From positions 15,268,489 to 15,332,488 of the forward strand of contig OW121742.1 of NCBI GenBank assembly GCA_933228675.1: a DNA stretch of 64,000 nt, given 5' to 3'. Made by a program: the position numbers and the translations under genes. The notes under the pieces are model-generated. The model saw nothing but the letters and a program-made list of their open reading frames with translations, did no database searches and had not been told where the DNA came from. Of the stretch, positions 11,401-25,239 are shown piece by piece. This DNA comes from Stomorhina lunata (lineage: Eukaryota > Arthropoda > Insecta > Diptera > Rhiniidae). How positions within the stretch are numbered: position 1 is the stretch's first letter; every line of letters begins with the position of its first letter.

Positions 11401-13254
11401 GCTTCGGTTCAGTTAACAAGTTCAAAATTATTACTTCAGTTAAATATCCAACATCCTCTGGAAAACTGACGACATTCACTTTTCGATTTGTGTAAACAAC
11501 AAATTAAATACCACAATTTATAAATGAGGAAACTCATGAGAATAAACAAATATTGGACTTTAATGCATGGCCCTTTCTACAGAAAAGCAATAAAAGACAA
11601 ATTAGGATTTATTTATAAATAATCTTAAATTCAACAAAAAAAAGTACAAAACAAAAGTAAGACACCGGATGCTACTTAAAATTCAATTCAATCTAAATAA
11701 ATATTCATAGTATTAATAAATGAATTTCAGTTGTATAAATTGTATGAATATATCTACATACGTAAATTAATATCTACACCCTTACATTAGTCTAAGACTT
11801 ATTAATGTATGAATGTGATCCGTATAGATGTCAGTGTATTTCATTATAAGTCCATATAGGTTCTCATGTTTATTTGCCATTAATTAATTACTTTTGTTTC
11901 TATTCATTACTATTTACATTTATCTTAGATTTCTGGCAAAAACATATTAAATAATAACTTACAACTTATAACTTGATGATGATGATGACGAACATGATGA
12001 TGACGATGATGATTTTGTATTCATCGGAAACATATTGAAAATTAAATACTACTTACTCTAGTAGCTACTGCTGGTAGCAAAAGTATCACATAAATATTAT
12101 ATGAGAGTGTCTATAATGCTTAACATGTGTAAATGTTATGAATTTGTGTTTAAAAGACAAAAATTATTAAGTCGAAATATATGATTTTGGAAAAAAATAG
12201 TCTTCTGTAATATTTACTTTATTAAAAAGAGGAAGAAACAAAACGGCATAACAAATGTCGCCCGAGAATGAATTCCAAACCAAAAACCAGTTAAAAAACT
12301 AAGATCCCACCCTTCTCTAACACTAACCAAAATTGCAAAAACATTTTATACTTTTAAACATTTTCTTAAATCAACTAAAGCTGTTTTAGCTTGGAGCACA
12401 TTAACATGTAAGAATGTCTGATTGTGTATTTCATTTAATGACTTTTTGTCAAACTCCGGAATACAAATACATTACAAATTTATTTTGATGCACAAAATTC
12501 ATTTATTCATAAATTCACATACGCACTATCCATATTTACAATACAATGTACCTACAAAATGTAGAATGAAAATTAAAGTAGACTTACTTTACCAGCCTGT
12601 GACAACAAAAAGACTTAAGTGTTTTTTACACATTAGACTTTATCTTTAGATTGTCAATCGTTTGTAATTCTTATAATATTAGTTCAAAATCCAAAAATGG
12701 AATGGATGATTTTGAATTTCTAAGACTTTTAAGATATCGCCTGTTGAAAACGCGATATTACATGAACGAAAAAGCTATAACATTAAAATTTGTCACGAAT
12801 ATTTCCAATTGGTCCACATTTGACTATAAAAGTTGTTATTTTAGGAATATTTTTACATTTAATAAAATTTTATGTTACGTATATGAGATTTGGCAAAACC
12901 TTAACAATTCTAAGACACTTAGTCCTCTTTGTTGGCTTTCCATCGCCTTGTGAACTTGTGATAGAGTGAGGCAAAAGAGTCATAAGCTTGTTTTATATTT
13001 AAATATTTATATAATAATTAATTTAAATGGAACCATTAATCATATTTTATGTCTTCCTTTGGCACAAAAATGTAATTTGCACCAACTATAAATACAATGA
13101 TAGCAATAGCAACAGCAATTACATATACAAATAAATTCATATACATATGTGAGATGGATAACCTATGGAGTAAAATATATCGACATGATTTTTACTTATA
13201 TTTAAAAATTTAAATTATTATCACCCAGTCAAATTTTAATAGAAAACTCTCATT
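11401..13254. other. Non-coding DNA with GATGAC microsatellite
   Basis: Imperfect GATGATGAC simple sequence at 11975-12015. Open frames at 12422-12649 and 12651-12953 have no recognisable motif and AT-typical composition. I call no gene. Confidence 0.5.
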
Positions 13255-15167
13255 AATTTATAATTTTCAAAAAATTTCTTATTTTTTATAGAAAATTTTT
13301 CGAAAACTGTATTTTTCTTTTGAAAAATTTTTCAAAAATTTCTTTTTTTTTATCGGGAATTTTTTAAAAATTTCTTATTTTGATGGGAAATTTTTCTTAT
13401 TTTTATGGAAAATTATTCAAAAATTTCTTTTTTTTTATTCGAATTTTTTTTAAAAACTTCATATATTTACAGGAAGTTTTTCAAAAATGTCTTAATTTTT
13501 ATGGCAATTTTTTTATTTTTCTAAGAATGTTCTAAAAAAATTTTCTATTTTTATAAAAAAAATTTCAAAAAAATTTAACGGAAATTTTTCAAAAATATCT
13601 TATTTTTATAGAAATTATTAAAAAAAAATATTTTTTTATAGAATTTTTTTAAGATGTTTATTTTATAGGAAATTTTTTTATTTTTATAGGATTTTTTTTT
13701 TATTTTTAAAAAATTTCTTAATTTTTATAGGAAATTTTTTATTTTTATTAGAAACTTTTAAAAAATTTCCTATTTTTTTAATTTTTATAGCAAATTTTTC
13801 AAAAATGTCTTATTTTTATCGAAAATTTTTTAAAAATTAATTTTTTTAGAAAATTTATTAAGTTTTTTTTCAGAAAATTTTCAAAAATTTCTTATTTTTA
13901 TGTGAAATTTTTCAAAATTTTTTTATTTCTATATTAATTTTTTGAAAATTCCATTTTTTAATAGATAAATTTTCATAAATTTCTTGCTTTTAAAGATCCT
14001 TTTTCACAAATTTCATTTTTTTTTAGAAAATTTTTCAAAATTTTCTAAGTTTTATAGAAATTTTTTTTAAAAACTTCTTATTTTAAGAGGAAGTTTTTCA
14101 AAAATTTCTTATTTTTATAGAAAATTTATCAAAAATTTCTTAATTTTAATAGGAAATTTCTTATCTTTATAAGAAATATTTTAAAAATTTCCTAATTTTT
14201 AACAAAATTTGCAAAAAAATTCTAATTTTTATAGGAACTATTTCAAAAATTTCTTATTTTTATAGGAAATTTTTAAAAAACATCTTATTTTAAAAAAAAA
14301 AATTTATAAAAATTTCTTATTTTTATAGCATATTTTTTATTTTTATAGGAAATTTTTCAAAAGATACTTATTTTTATAGGAAATATTTCAAAACATTCTC
14401 ATTTTTATAGAAAATATTTGAAAATTTTTTTATTTTTACAGGAAAGTTTTCAATAACTTATTATTTTTATAGGAAATTTTTCAAAAAATTTTTATTTTTA
14501 CAGGAAATTTTTCAAATATTCTTATTTTTATAGCAAAGTTTTCAAAAATGTATTATTTTTATAGGAAAGTTTTTAAAATTTCTTATCTTTGTGCAAATTT
14601 TTCAAAAAAATTTTATTTTTAGAACAAATTTTTCAAATATTTCTTAATTTTATAGGAAGTTTTACAAAAATATCTGATTTTTATAGAAATTTTTTTTATT
14701 TTAACAGGAAATTTTAAAAAAAATTCTATATTCTTTAGGAAATTGTTCAAAAATTTTTTTACTTTTATATAAAATTTTTCAAAAATTTCTTACTTTTATA
14801 GGAAATTTTTGATAATTTTTTTATTTTAATAGAAAAGTTTTCAAAAATTTTTTATTTTTATTAAATTTCTCAAAAATTTCTTATTTTTATAGAAACATTT
14901 TCAAAAATTTCTTATTTTTATAAGAAAATTTTCAAAAATTTCTTATTTTTATAAGAAATTTTTCAAAAATTTCTTGTTTTTATAAGAAGTTTTTCAAAAA
15001 TTTTTTGTTTTAATAAAAAATTTTTAAAAATTTCTTGTTTTTATAGCAAATTTTTCAAAGACTTTCTATTTTTATTGGAAAATTTTCAAAAATTTCTTAT
15101 TTTTACAGGAAATTTTGCAAAAATGTCTTTTTTTTGTAAGAAATTTTTCAAAAATTTATTATTTTTA
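13255..15167 (+). repeat. Tandem array D, about 31-bp monomer
   Basis: About 60 diverged copies of the TATAGGAAATTTTTCA family. Copies near the right end (14880-15160) are more alike than those on the left. The array continues at 15902 after the MITE. Confidence 0.95.
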
Positions 15168-15169
15168 TA

Positions 15170-15899
15170 CACTCAGGAAACTATTACAGTAACTGATTGT
15201 ATGTTGTTTAGGAAATTTACGTTTATGTTGTTTTCAAATGAATATTCATTTAAATTTATATGAAAATTGATTTTTAACATATTTTTACATTTGTTTAAAA
15301 AACAACCTACAAAAAAATACTGAAAATCCGTAACATTTGAAAATATCAGTTGTTTAGTTTTTATAAATTTTTTCAATTATTGTATCAAATATAATTCGTA
15401 TTTGTTTAATTATTGTTTTTCCTTAAGTATCTTAGGCTTGCCTACTGAAGAAACTTTTTATAATACTGGCCGCCTATCACGGGGTATGGCCTAAGCAAAC
15501 AACAAACTTTGTTTTGTCTGTTTGGTTTTTTGATGCCTTAAAGGATATAACCTTTTTATGGTTTCGTCTTTTATGTTTCGTTAATTACAAAAACAAATGA
15601 AAATTGTCCGTTTTACGGAAATTTTACGTAGTTTTTTACCATTCAAATTTTTAAAAATAAATGAAAATTTCCGTTTTTTATACTAAAAATGTAGTTTAAA
15701 TTTTTGTCAGTAATTTTTTTGAAAACAACTGAATAATCCGTTTTTAAAACTGAAAATGTAGTTTAAATATTTGTCAGTTAAATTTAAATGAAATATTTAT
15801 TGAATTTGAATGAAAAATCAGTTGACCGGTTTTTAAATGAATATTCATTCATTTCAAATTACATTTTAAGTTAATTTTACTTACATAATATTCTGAGTG
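15170..15899. mobile_element. TA-flanked MITE inserted in array D/E (Tc1/mariner type)
   Basis: Ends CACTCAGGAAACTATTA on the left and, as reverse complement, CACTCAGAATATTATGT on the right; seven terminal bases match exactly. A TA dinucleotide lies on each side (15168-15169, 15900-15901). Removing the element and one TA restores an uninterrupted 31-bp monomer, so insertion into a pre-existing array is clear. The interior holds CCGTTTT/TGTCAGT repeats (15610-15790) and AATGAATATTCATT at both ends. There is no transposase. Confidence 0.88.
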
Positions 15900-15901
15900 T
15901 A

Positions 15902-16620
15902 GGAAATTTTTCAAAAATTTTTTATTTTTATAGGAAAATTTTCAAAAATTTCTTATTTTTATAGAAAAAATTTTCGAAAATTTTTAAAAAATTTCATATT
16001 CTTGTATTATTTTTAAAAAGTTCTTATTGTTATAGGACATTTTTCAAAAATTTCTTATTTTTATAGGAAATTTATCCAAAATTTCTTATTTTTAAAGGAA
16101 ATTTTTCAAGTTTTTTAATTTTATAGGAAATTTTTAAAAATATTGTTCTGGGAAATTTTTCGAAAATTTCCTATTTTTTTACAAGATTTTTTAAAATTTT
16201 TTTATTTTTATACGCAATTTTTAAAATTTTTTTATAGGAAATTTTTCAAAAAGTTCTTGTTTTTATAGGGAATTTTTCAAAAATTTTATATTATAAAAAA
16301 ATTTTATATTTTTCAAAATTTTCATTATTTCAAAAATTTGATATTTTTAAAAATTTCATATTCTTCAAAAATTTCATAAATGTTTAAGAAATTTTTAATA
16401 AATTTCTTATTTTTCAAAAATCTATTCATTTTTCGAAAAATTTATTTTTTTCCAAAAAATTTATTATTTTTATAGGAAGTTTTACAAAAATTTCTTATTT
16501 ATTATAAAATTTTTCAAAAATTTTTTGTGTTTATAAGAATTTTTAAAAATTTCCTATTTCTATAAAAAAATTAATTTCTGTTAGATTTCGTATTTTTATA
16601 GGAAATTTTTAAATTTTCAT
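15902..16620 (+). repeat. Tandem array E, continuation of array D
   Basis: The 31-bp family resumes in phase and orientation after the MITE, becoming irregular beyond 16290, where shorter AAAATTTCATATT units appear. Confidence 0.93.
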
Positions 16621-18664
16621 TAAAATTTTAGTTTAGAAAATTGAAGTAGCATTCTATTGAATTCGTGGAATATTGTTCATTGGTCCCATATTTATATGCT
16701 TTTGTTAATTTACATCTGTATGTATATATTACACACATTTACCCAGTAAAATCTATGAATATCCATTACATGTTGTATTCAAGCAACAACATTTTTCTGA
16801 TACAGCAACAACATGATTTTCCGTAATAAACAAATTTGTTGCAAAATGAACAACAAAGTTTACAAATAATGTTGCATGTGTATGTTGATCAATCGGTCGA
16901 TCCTCCAACGTCTTTAGGTCTTTGGCTGTTAAATAAATTGTTGGAATCATCTATTAAAGGCCTGAAAATGTTTGATTATACAATAATTTTTGTTTTAAAT
17001 GTCAAATTAATATTTTGATATAATACTTTGTAAAAGCAGCGGTGGGAACGGGATGATTGATGGTGTGATTTGAAAGTGGTTAAAGCGGCTTTAACGAAGA
17101 TTTCAAAGGAATTCATTGCTTCCGCTTGTATGGAAATAAGATTTTTTTCCCATAAAAATGTTTGCAAAGTTTACGAGAAAAATAGACAATTTTTTAAAAA
17201 TTTTCTATAATATGAGAAATTTTTAAAAAAATTGTTCATATTTTATTATACAAATAGAAAATTTTTTAAAATTTTATTATAAAAATAGAAAATTTTCTAT
17301 GAAAATTTTCAAAAAAAATTTGATTCTTGATTTTCCAATTTTATAGGCTACTCCTTAAAATGCTTACCAAATCATTCCCATTTGTATATAAATAAAATCA
17401 TTGCTCGGACTCCTTATTTCGGCCAACAGTTCCCATACATGATCCTACCAACTCGTTATTATGCAAACAGCAATTGGGCTATTAAGACAGATACAGATAC
17501 ATAAAACTAGAAAAAGACCAAAATGTAAATAATGTTGAAAACTTTTTTGTTAAATAAGAAACGAATTTAAATGATAACAGTAGCATTAAAATACACAAAG
17601 TGTTTGTGTTACCAATAACATTAATTGCGTTCTGGCCACATGCATAAATATTTTTTAAAATAGTTTATAGTTGTTACTTTTTGCAATAACAATAAACAAG
17701 AACAACAGCAACAACAATAATAATAATAATAACAACATCAAAAGCCAAAGCCTTTTGCTAAAAGCTAAAGCAAACAGTTGTTGGTGGCATAAGAATAAAA
17801 AATGCGTTGCGCATGCGTAATAAGCACCTCTCAAGATGGCATCACAATAAAATGTCATGATATGCCCCCTTGGGTGTAACATTTTATAAAACATGACTTC
17901 ACCACCACCAGCACCACTACCATCACAACCAGCTCTGGAACCTTGGCACGGCAAAAGTACAATAGTTTCGATCGGCCATTTCATTTCCATTTTTTACTAG
18001 ATATCACTATTTGTGACTCACAGAGAGCGACAAGAATTTATAGATTCAAAACATTTTTACCGCCTTGTTTAGTCAATATTACACTCATGAAGCCCTAAAT
18101 CAGATTTGTTGTTTTTGTTTAACTTGGCCAGTTGTTATTGTACTTCATATACTTTGTATTTAGAACATATAAACGTATTATTTTCTGCTAAATCTGAAGT
18201 TTGCTTCTGTTACCATCCGTCTGTCTGTCCATTCGTCCATCCTTCCACTAGGCGGTTGTTGGTTTTACTTGATTTCAGCAATTTTTAAGTCTATAAAACG
18301 GCTCACGTTACAATTAAAATCAATAAATCGACACTAATACTAGACTATTGTATCCCATTCACTTGTTTTCTGTTATTCTGTTATTTCTACATTTTTTAAC
18401 TTATTTTTCTTTAGTTGTTTATGAAGAAAGACTTCCACGAAAATATCAAATCAAAAATATTTTGCCTCATATACAAAAAATCATGCAGGGAAATTTATTT
18501 TCAGGGGAATTTGAAATCAAGATGATCTTCACAACGGGGGAAATTTTTGAGCTGTGTTTAAGAATCTACCTAACTTATAAAAGTAGCCTATATTGATCCA
18601 TTATACACACTTTCGGTCATTAAATATACAAAACTAAACATTTATAAAAAATTAAAAAAAAAAG
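16621..18664. other. Non-coding DNA with CAA/TTG microsatellites and a small repeat patch
   Basis: CAACAACAT simple sequence lies near 16781-16815 and CAA/AAT runs at 17695-17735. A 140-bp patch of array-like AT repeats lies at 17190-17330. Frames such as 17655-17990 on the minus strand encode Leu runs from the CAA/AAT microsatellite and are not credible. Confidence 0.5.
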
Positions 18665-20900
18665 TTTTAGGAAATTTTTTTAAAACTTCCTATATTTACA
18701 GAATTTTTTTTTGATGTTAATTAAAAAATTTCTTATAGTGACATTCATTTTTTGAAAATTTTCTTCTAAAAATAAGAAATTTTTTAAAAATCTTCTATCA
18801 TAATAAGAAATTTTTGAAAATTTTCCTCTAAAAATAAGAAATTTTTAAAAATATCCTATAATAATAACAAATTTTTGAAATATTTCCTATAAAAATAAGA
18901 AATTTTTGAAAAACTTCCTCTAAAAATAAGAAATTTTTTAAAAATTTCCTAATAAAATTAAAAAATTTTGAAAAATTTTTGAAAAATGTATGTATTAAAA
19001 TAAGAAATTTTTTAAAAATTTCCTATAAAAATAAGAAATTTTTGAAGAACTTCCTATAAAAATAAGAAATTTTTGAAAAATTTTCTATAAAAATAAAAAA
19101 AATATGAAAATTTTCCCATAAAAATAAGAAATTTTTGAAAAATTTCATATAAAAATAAGAAATTTTTGAAAAATTTCCTCAGAAATATGAAATTTTGAAA
19201 AATTTTGTACAAAAATAAAAAAATTAGAAAAATTTCCTTAGAAATATGAAATTTTTAAAAATTTTCTATAAAAATTTTTGAAAAATTTCCTATAAAAATA
19301 AGAAATTTTTTAAATTTTCGCTATAAAAATAAAAAAAAATTTAAGAATATCTTATAAAAATGAGAAATTTTTGGAAAATTTCCTCTAAAATTAAGAAATT
19401 TTTGAAACATTTCCTATTAAAATTAAGAAATTTTTGAAACATTTCCTATTAAAATTAAAAATTTTTGAAAAAATTCTTATAAAAATTAAAAATTTTTGAA
19501 AAATTTGCTATAACAATAAGAAATTTATGAGAAATTTTTTATAAAATTTTTGTTGCTAAATTTCGTATAAAAATAAGAAATTATTGAAAAATTTCATATA
19601 AAATTAGGAATTTATTGAAAAATTTCCTATAAAAGTAAGAAATTTTTGAAAAATTTCATATAAAATTAAGAAATTTTTAAAAAATTTCCTTAGAAATGTT
19701 TAAAAATTTTCTATAAAAATAAGACATTTTTTAAAAACTTCCTATAAAAATAAGAAATTTTTGAAAAATTTCCTATAAAAATAAGAAATTTTTGAAAAAT
19801 TTCCTATAAAAAAAATTTTTTTAATTTCCTAAAAAATAAGAAATTATTGAAAAATTTCATAAAAAATTAAGAAATTTTTTAAAAATTTCCTATAAAAGTA
19901 AAAAATTTTTGAAAAATTTCATATAAAATTAAGAAATTTTTAAAAAAATTTCCTATAAAAAAAGAAGCTTTCGAAAAATTTTTGAAAAATTTTCTATAAA
20001 AATATGAAAATTTTAAAATATTTCCTATAAAAAGAGGAAATGTTTAAAAAATATCCTATAGCAATTAAAAACTTTTGAAAAATGTCTTATAAAAATAAGA
20101 AAATTTTTTAAAATTTCCTATAAAAATATGTTTAAGTTTTTGAAAAATTTCCTATTAAGATTAAAAAATTTTGAAAATTTGCTTATAGAAATAAGAAATT
20201 TGGGGAAATTTCCTATAAAAATAGGAAAATTTTGGAAAATTTCCTATAAAAATAGGAAATTGTTTAAAAATTTTCCCATAAAAATAAGAAATTTTTGAAA
20301 AATTTCATATTAAAATAAGAAATTTTTTAAAAATTTCCTTTAAAAATAAGAAATTTTTAAAAAAATTTCCTATAAAAATAAGAAATTTTTAAAATTTTGC
20401 TATAAAAATTAGAAATTTTTGAAAAATTTCCTATAAAAATAAGAAATTTTTGAAAAATTTCCTATAAAGATAAGAAATTTTTGAAAAATTTCCAATAAAA
20501 ATAAGAAACTTTTGAAAAATTTCCTATAAAAATAAGAAATTTTTGAATAATTTCCTATAAAAATAACAAATTTTTGAAGAACTTCATATAAAGATTAGAA
20601 ATTTTTGAAAAACTTTCTATAAAAATATGAAATTTAAAAAAAAATTCCTATAAAAATAGGAAATTTTTGAAAAATTTCCTATAAAAATAGGAAATTTTTG
20701 AAAAATTTCCTATAAAAATAGAATATTTTTGAAAAATTTCCTATAAAAGTAAGAAATTTTTGAAAAATTTCCCATAAAAATAAGAAACTTTTAAAAAATT
20801 TCCCATAAAAGTAAGAAATTTTTAAAAAATTTTCTATAAAAATATAAAATTTTTGAAAAATTTCCTATAAAAATTAGAAATTTTTGAAAGAAATTAAAAA
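18665..20900 (-). repeat. Tandem array G, about 31-bp monomer, reverse orientation
   Basis: About 70 copies of the 31-bp family read on the opposite strand (AAATTTTTGAAAAATTTCCT core). It is the only long 31-bp array in this orientation. Copies at 20400-20870 are the most uniform. Confidence 0.95.
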
Positions 20901-22365
20901 ATATATCCTATATCTTATTTGAATAATAAAAACATTTTTTTTAAATAAATTTCAAACTCTATTACAAAAAAAAACTATTTAATTAGCAAGTTTTTTTTGC
21001 TGTTTGACTAAAGTTAAGCCCTGTTTAGCTCAATTCCCCAGTAACAACCTGTTACCTGAAACTTCTGTTTAGTCCAGATGAAAACTAAACTAAGACTAAA
21101 AGGAAAACAGCATCAATGAAAAACCTCCTACTGTAGAAAAAATCTGGCAAAAGCATCAGCATCAGTTAATAAATATATGATACTGTTTCATAAAATTATT
21201 ACTGCTGCCATGATATTTCTTAATTTCTAGACCAAACCAAAATAAAAAATATCTATTTTACAAGACTTAAACTAAATAAATACCACAAACAACATGAAAC
21301 TGCATGTTCAGCTAGAAAAATAAAACATCAAGGCGATAAAATGTATTTTTTTGAGATTATTTGTAATTCCTCTAGCAAAAGGGTATTTTCCTAAAACGTA
21401 TAAAACGAAATTAAATTTAACAGCCAACAAAAATGTAAACAGCAACAAAATCAGCGGAAGGCAGCAACTGCAACAGCAACATTGCAGCAATATTAAATTG
21501 GCAGCCACAATTATTGTGAATTAAATTGTAATAAAAATTTTTAAATTTATCGCAAACCAATGAAGAACAAACAGCATGTTGCAGCAACAATAACAACAAG
21601 AACACTATTGCTGCAACCTTAAAACAACATTGGCGGCGCCCCGCCCGGGAATTCGTAAAGAAACATACAGATGTAATTTTAACAAAATTTTTAACAATCC
21701 TGGCACGATTTACAAAAAATAAAATCCCATTGAAAAACAAAAAATCACAAAAATTAAAAGCGAAAATAACTTTGAAAAGGAAAAAGAAATCAACTCACTT
21801 TTCTACTCTATGAATTTACGAAAAAAAAAACGGAGATCATTGAATAAATGAAAGAGGAGCCCCAAACAAACCAACGAATCTAAAGGCAAAAAAAAACTTT
21901 TACTATAAACATTGAATTGCTTTCGTCTTTTATTTTTTGAGATATAATCGGCACGCACGTATTTGAAACAACAAAAAAAGCTTAAACAATTGCAACAGCT
22001 TTTACACTCATTCACTGAGTCCCAAAGAAACAACTCCAGCGATGAACCGCTACCATCAAACTCATCATCATCATCAGAGTCATCGTCACTTGTTCTATTA
22101 AATAGTTCAGGCTAGTGGATACAGCGATAGTATATGTTTACGTTTAATATGTTCCCCCCTATGTAGACTGACTATAGTCATTGTTCTTCCGAAATAAAAT
22201 AAAAAAAGATTGAAAATAAAACTATTTTTATGCCACCAGCAGGAGCGAAAAGCAACATGAGAAGTTCGAAAATAAAATCTAAAGCTTTTTTTAGGCATCA
22301 TTGTTGACTTAAGCCATAAATGATATTTGCTTATGTTAAGACTGGAATCAAATTTCCAGACCCGT
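20901..22365. other. Non-coding DNA with CAG/CAA runs and a small GC-rich island
   Basis: CAGCAACA-type simple sequence at 21420-21600, a TCATCATCA run at 22057-22075, and a GC-rich spot at 21631-21655. The minus-strand frames here are generated by the CAG/CAA runs. Confidence 0.5.
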
Positions 22366-24365
22366 TTTTTTATAGGAAGTTTTTAAAAAAATTTCTATTT
22401 TTATAGGAAATTTTTCAAAAATTTTCTATTTTTATAGGAAAATTTTCAAAAATTTTATATTTTTATAGGAAAATTTTCAAAAATTTTATATTTTTATAGG
22501 AAGTTTTTCAAAAATTTTCTATTTTTTTAGGAAATTTTTCAAAAATTTTCTATTTTTATAGGAAATTTTTCACAAATTTTCTATTTTTATAGGAAATTTT
22601 TCAAAAATTTTCTATTTTTATAGGAAATTTTTCAAAAATTTTCTATTTTTATAGGAAATTTTTCAAAAATTTTCTATTTTTATAGGAAATTTTTCAAAAA
22701 TTTTCTATTTTTATAGGAAATTTTTCAAAAATTTTCTATTTTTATAGGAAATTTTTCAAAAATTTTCTATTTTTATAGGAAATTTTTTAAAAATTTTCTA
22801 TTTTTATAGGTAATTTTTCAAAAATTTTCTATTTTTATAGGAAATTTTTCAAAAATTTTCTATTTTTATAGGAAATTTTTCAAAAATTTTCTATTTTTAT
22901 AGGAAATTTTTCAAAAATTTTCTATTTTTATAGGAAATTTTTCAAAAATTTTCTATTTTTATAGGAAATTTTTCAAAAATTTTCTATTTTTATAGGAAAT
23001 TTTTCAAAAATTTTCTATTTTTATAGGAAATTTTTCAAAAATTTTCTATTTTTATAGGAAGTTTTTCAAAAATTTTCTATTTTTATAGGAAATTTTTCAA
23101 AAATTTTCTATTTTTATAGGAAATTTTTCTAAAATTTTCTATTTTTATAGGAAATTTTTCAAAAATTTTCTATTTTTATAGGAAATTTTTCAAAAATTTT
23201 CTATTTTTATAGGAAATTTTTCAAAAATTTTCTATTTTTATAGGAAATTTTTCAAAAATTTTCTATTTTTATAGGAAATTTTTCAAAAATTTTCTATTTT
23301 TATAGGAAATTTTTCAAAAATTTTCTATTTTTATAGGAAATTTTTCAAAAATTTTCTATTTTTATAGGAAATTTTTCAAAAATTTTCTATTTTTATAGGA
23401 AATTTTTCAAAAATTTTCTATTTTTATAGGAAATTTTTCAAAATTTTTCTATTTTTATAGGAAATTTTTCAAAAATTTCCTATTTTTATAGGAATTTTTT
23501 CAAAAATTTCCTATTTTTATATGAAATTTTTCAAAAATTTTCTATTTTTATAGGAAATTTTTCAAAAATTTTCTGTTTTTATAGGAAATTTTTAAAAAAT
23601 TTTCTGTTTTTATAGGAAATTTTTAAAAAATTTTCTATTTTTATAGGAAATTTTTCAAAAATTTTCTATTTTTATAGGAAATTTTTCAAAAATTTTATAC
23701 ATTTATAGGAAATTTTTCAAAAATTTTATATTTTTATAGGAAATTTTTCAAAAACTTTATATTTTTATAGGAAATTTTTCAAAAATTTTATATTTTTATA
23801 GGAAATTTTTCAAAAATTTTCTATTTTTACAGGAAATTTTTCAAAAATTTTATATTTTTATAGGAAATTTTTCAAAAATTTTCTATTTTTACAGGAAATT
23901 TTTCAAAAATTTTCTATTTTTATAGGAAATTTTTCAAAAATTTTTCAAAAATTTTCTATTTTTATAGGAAATTTTTCAAAATTTTTTTATAGGAAATTTT
24001 TCAAAAATTTCCTATTTTTAAAGGAACATTTTCAAAAATTTCCTATTTTTAAAGGAACATTTTCAAAAATTTCCTATTTTTAAAGAAACATTTTCAAAAA
24101 TTTCCTATTGTTAAAGGAACATTTTCAAAAATTTCCTATTTTTATAGGAAATTTTCTGTTTTTATAGAAAAAAAATTTCTGTTTTTATAGGAAAAAATTT
24201 TCTGTTTTTTTAGGAAAAAATTTTCTGTTTTTTTTAGGAAAAAATTTTCTGTTTTTATAGGAAATTTTTTTAATTTATAGGAAATTTGCCAAAAATTTTC
24301 TATTTTATAGGAAATTTTCTATTTTCATTAGAAATTTTTCAATATTTTTTAATTTTTATAGGAAA
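22366..24365 (+). repeat. Tandem array H, highly homogeneous 31-bp monomer
   Basis: About 60 copies with core TATAGGAAATTTTTCAAAAA followed by TTTTCTA. From about 22530 to 23460 most monomers are identical or differ by one base. Both edges decay, the right one into CTGTTTTTATAGG short units (24145-24260). This pattern fits recent unequal exchange in the centre. Confidence 0.97.
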
Positions 24366-25239
24366 TCTTAGAAGTTAAGATTGTCTACAAAAGAGAAACT
24401 CTTATACAAATATTTTTTGATTGATTAAGTTTAGAATAAATTTGCTTTAATAATTCAGAGTTTCGGCGGTATTTCAATACCTTTTTAAGTCTTCTTTTTA
24501 GTTATTTTAAGAAAACAACATTTTCTTTAGCTCCTTTGTAGATATCATTGTCATTCACACGCTTTTAAAACCGATTTACATACTCACTTTCATTTACTCT
24601 GATTCAACTTTAGATATCTGACAGTAATTCAACTATTGCAAAAGCGGCAACTTCTACTTTTTGACTCACTCACACAGTCGATCTTTGCGTGTTGTGATGG
24701 CCAATAATGTCAGTGTCATCAGCATACGCTGAGGCAGAGGCAACCTGTCACATTTATTGAAGAAAATGACAGACAACTTGAACATTTGAGCTGTGACTGG
24801 TTGCCACGTTATAGTTAATGTTTTATTAAAAGTTATATTGAGAAAAAAAAAATGTCGCCCATGAGTAAAAGGGCGAGGGAGGATTGGGGAGCTTCACGTA
24901 TTCAAGTTTTTTCTTCATTTTTATGCGACACTTTCGGTCAGTTGCTTTGATCACTTTAGCCTCGTAATTGTTGTAAGCCAAAGTACATTAATGTCATATC
25001 GAAGACGTGAAGCGAGGAGGTATTTAAATCAATCAATATTTTTTAATTTTTTTCAAAATATGTACAATATAAAAAAATATGAATTCATTGTCATTCAGTT
25101 GTTGAAATATATACATAAATAAATATTAGCGACTTAACATGAATTTTTTATAATTAATTGTGATCAAATGGAATAAAATTTAGAAATGTTTTAAACATTC
25201 CACTGAAAATAACAGATGGTATGCAAGTTTTAAAACATT
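24366..25239. other. Non-coding DNA
   Basis: Relatively complex sequence with no exon-like frame found. Confidence 0.5.

Noticed and set aside
2690..16760. Recurrent CCCAGTAAAA-like strings at some array edges (2700, 13225, 16742) as a shared element end
   Set aside because: Orientation and distance to the arrays are inconsistent and no target duplications were found.
17655..17990. 111-codon minus-strand frame with a long Leu run
   Set aside because: The Leu run is the CAA/AAT microsatellite read in reverse; no other support.
22366..24365. CRISPR-like regular repeats
   Set aside because: Monomers are contiguous with no unique spacers; these are tandem satellites in a eukaryotic context.
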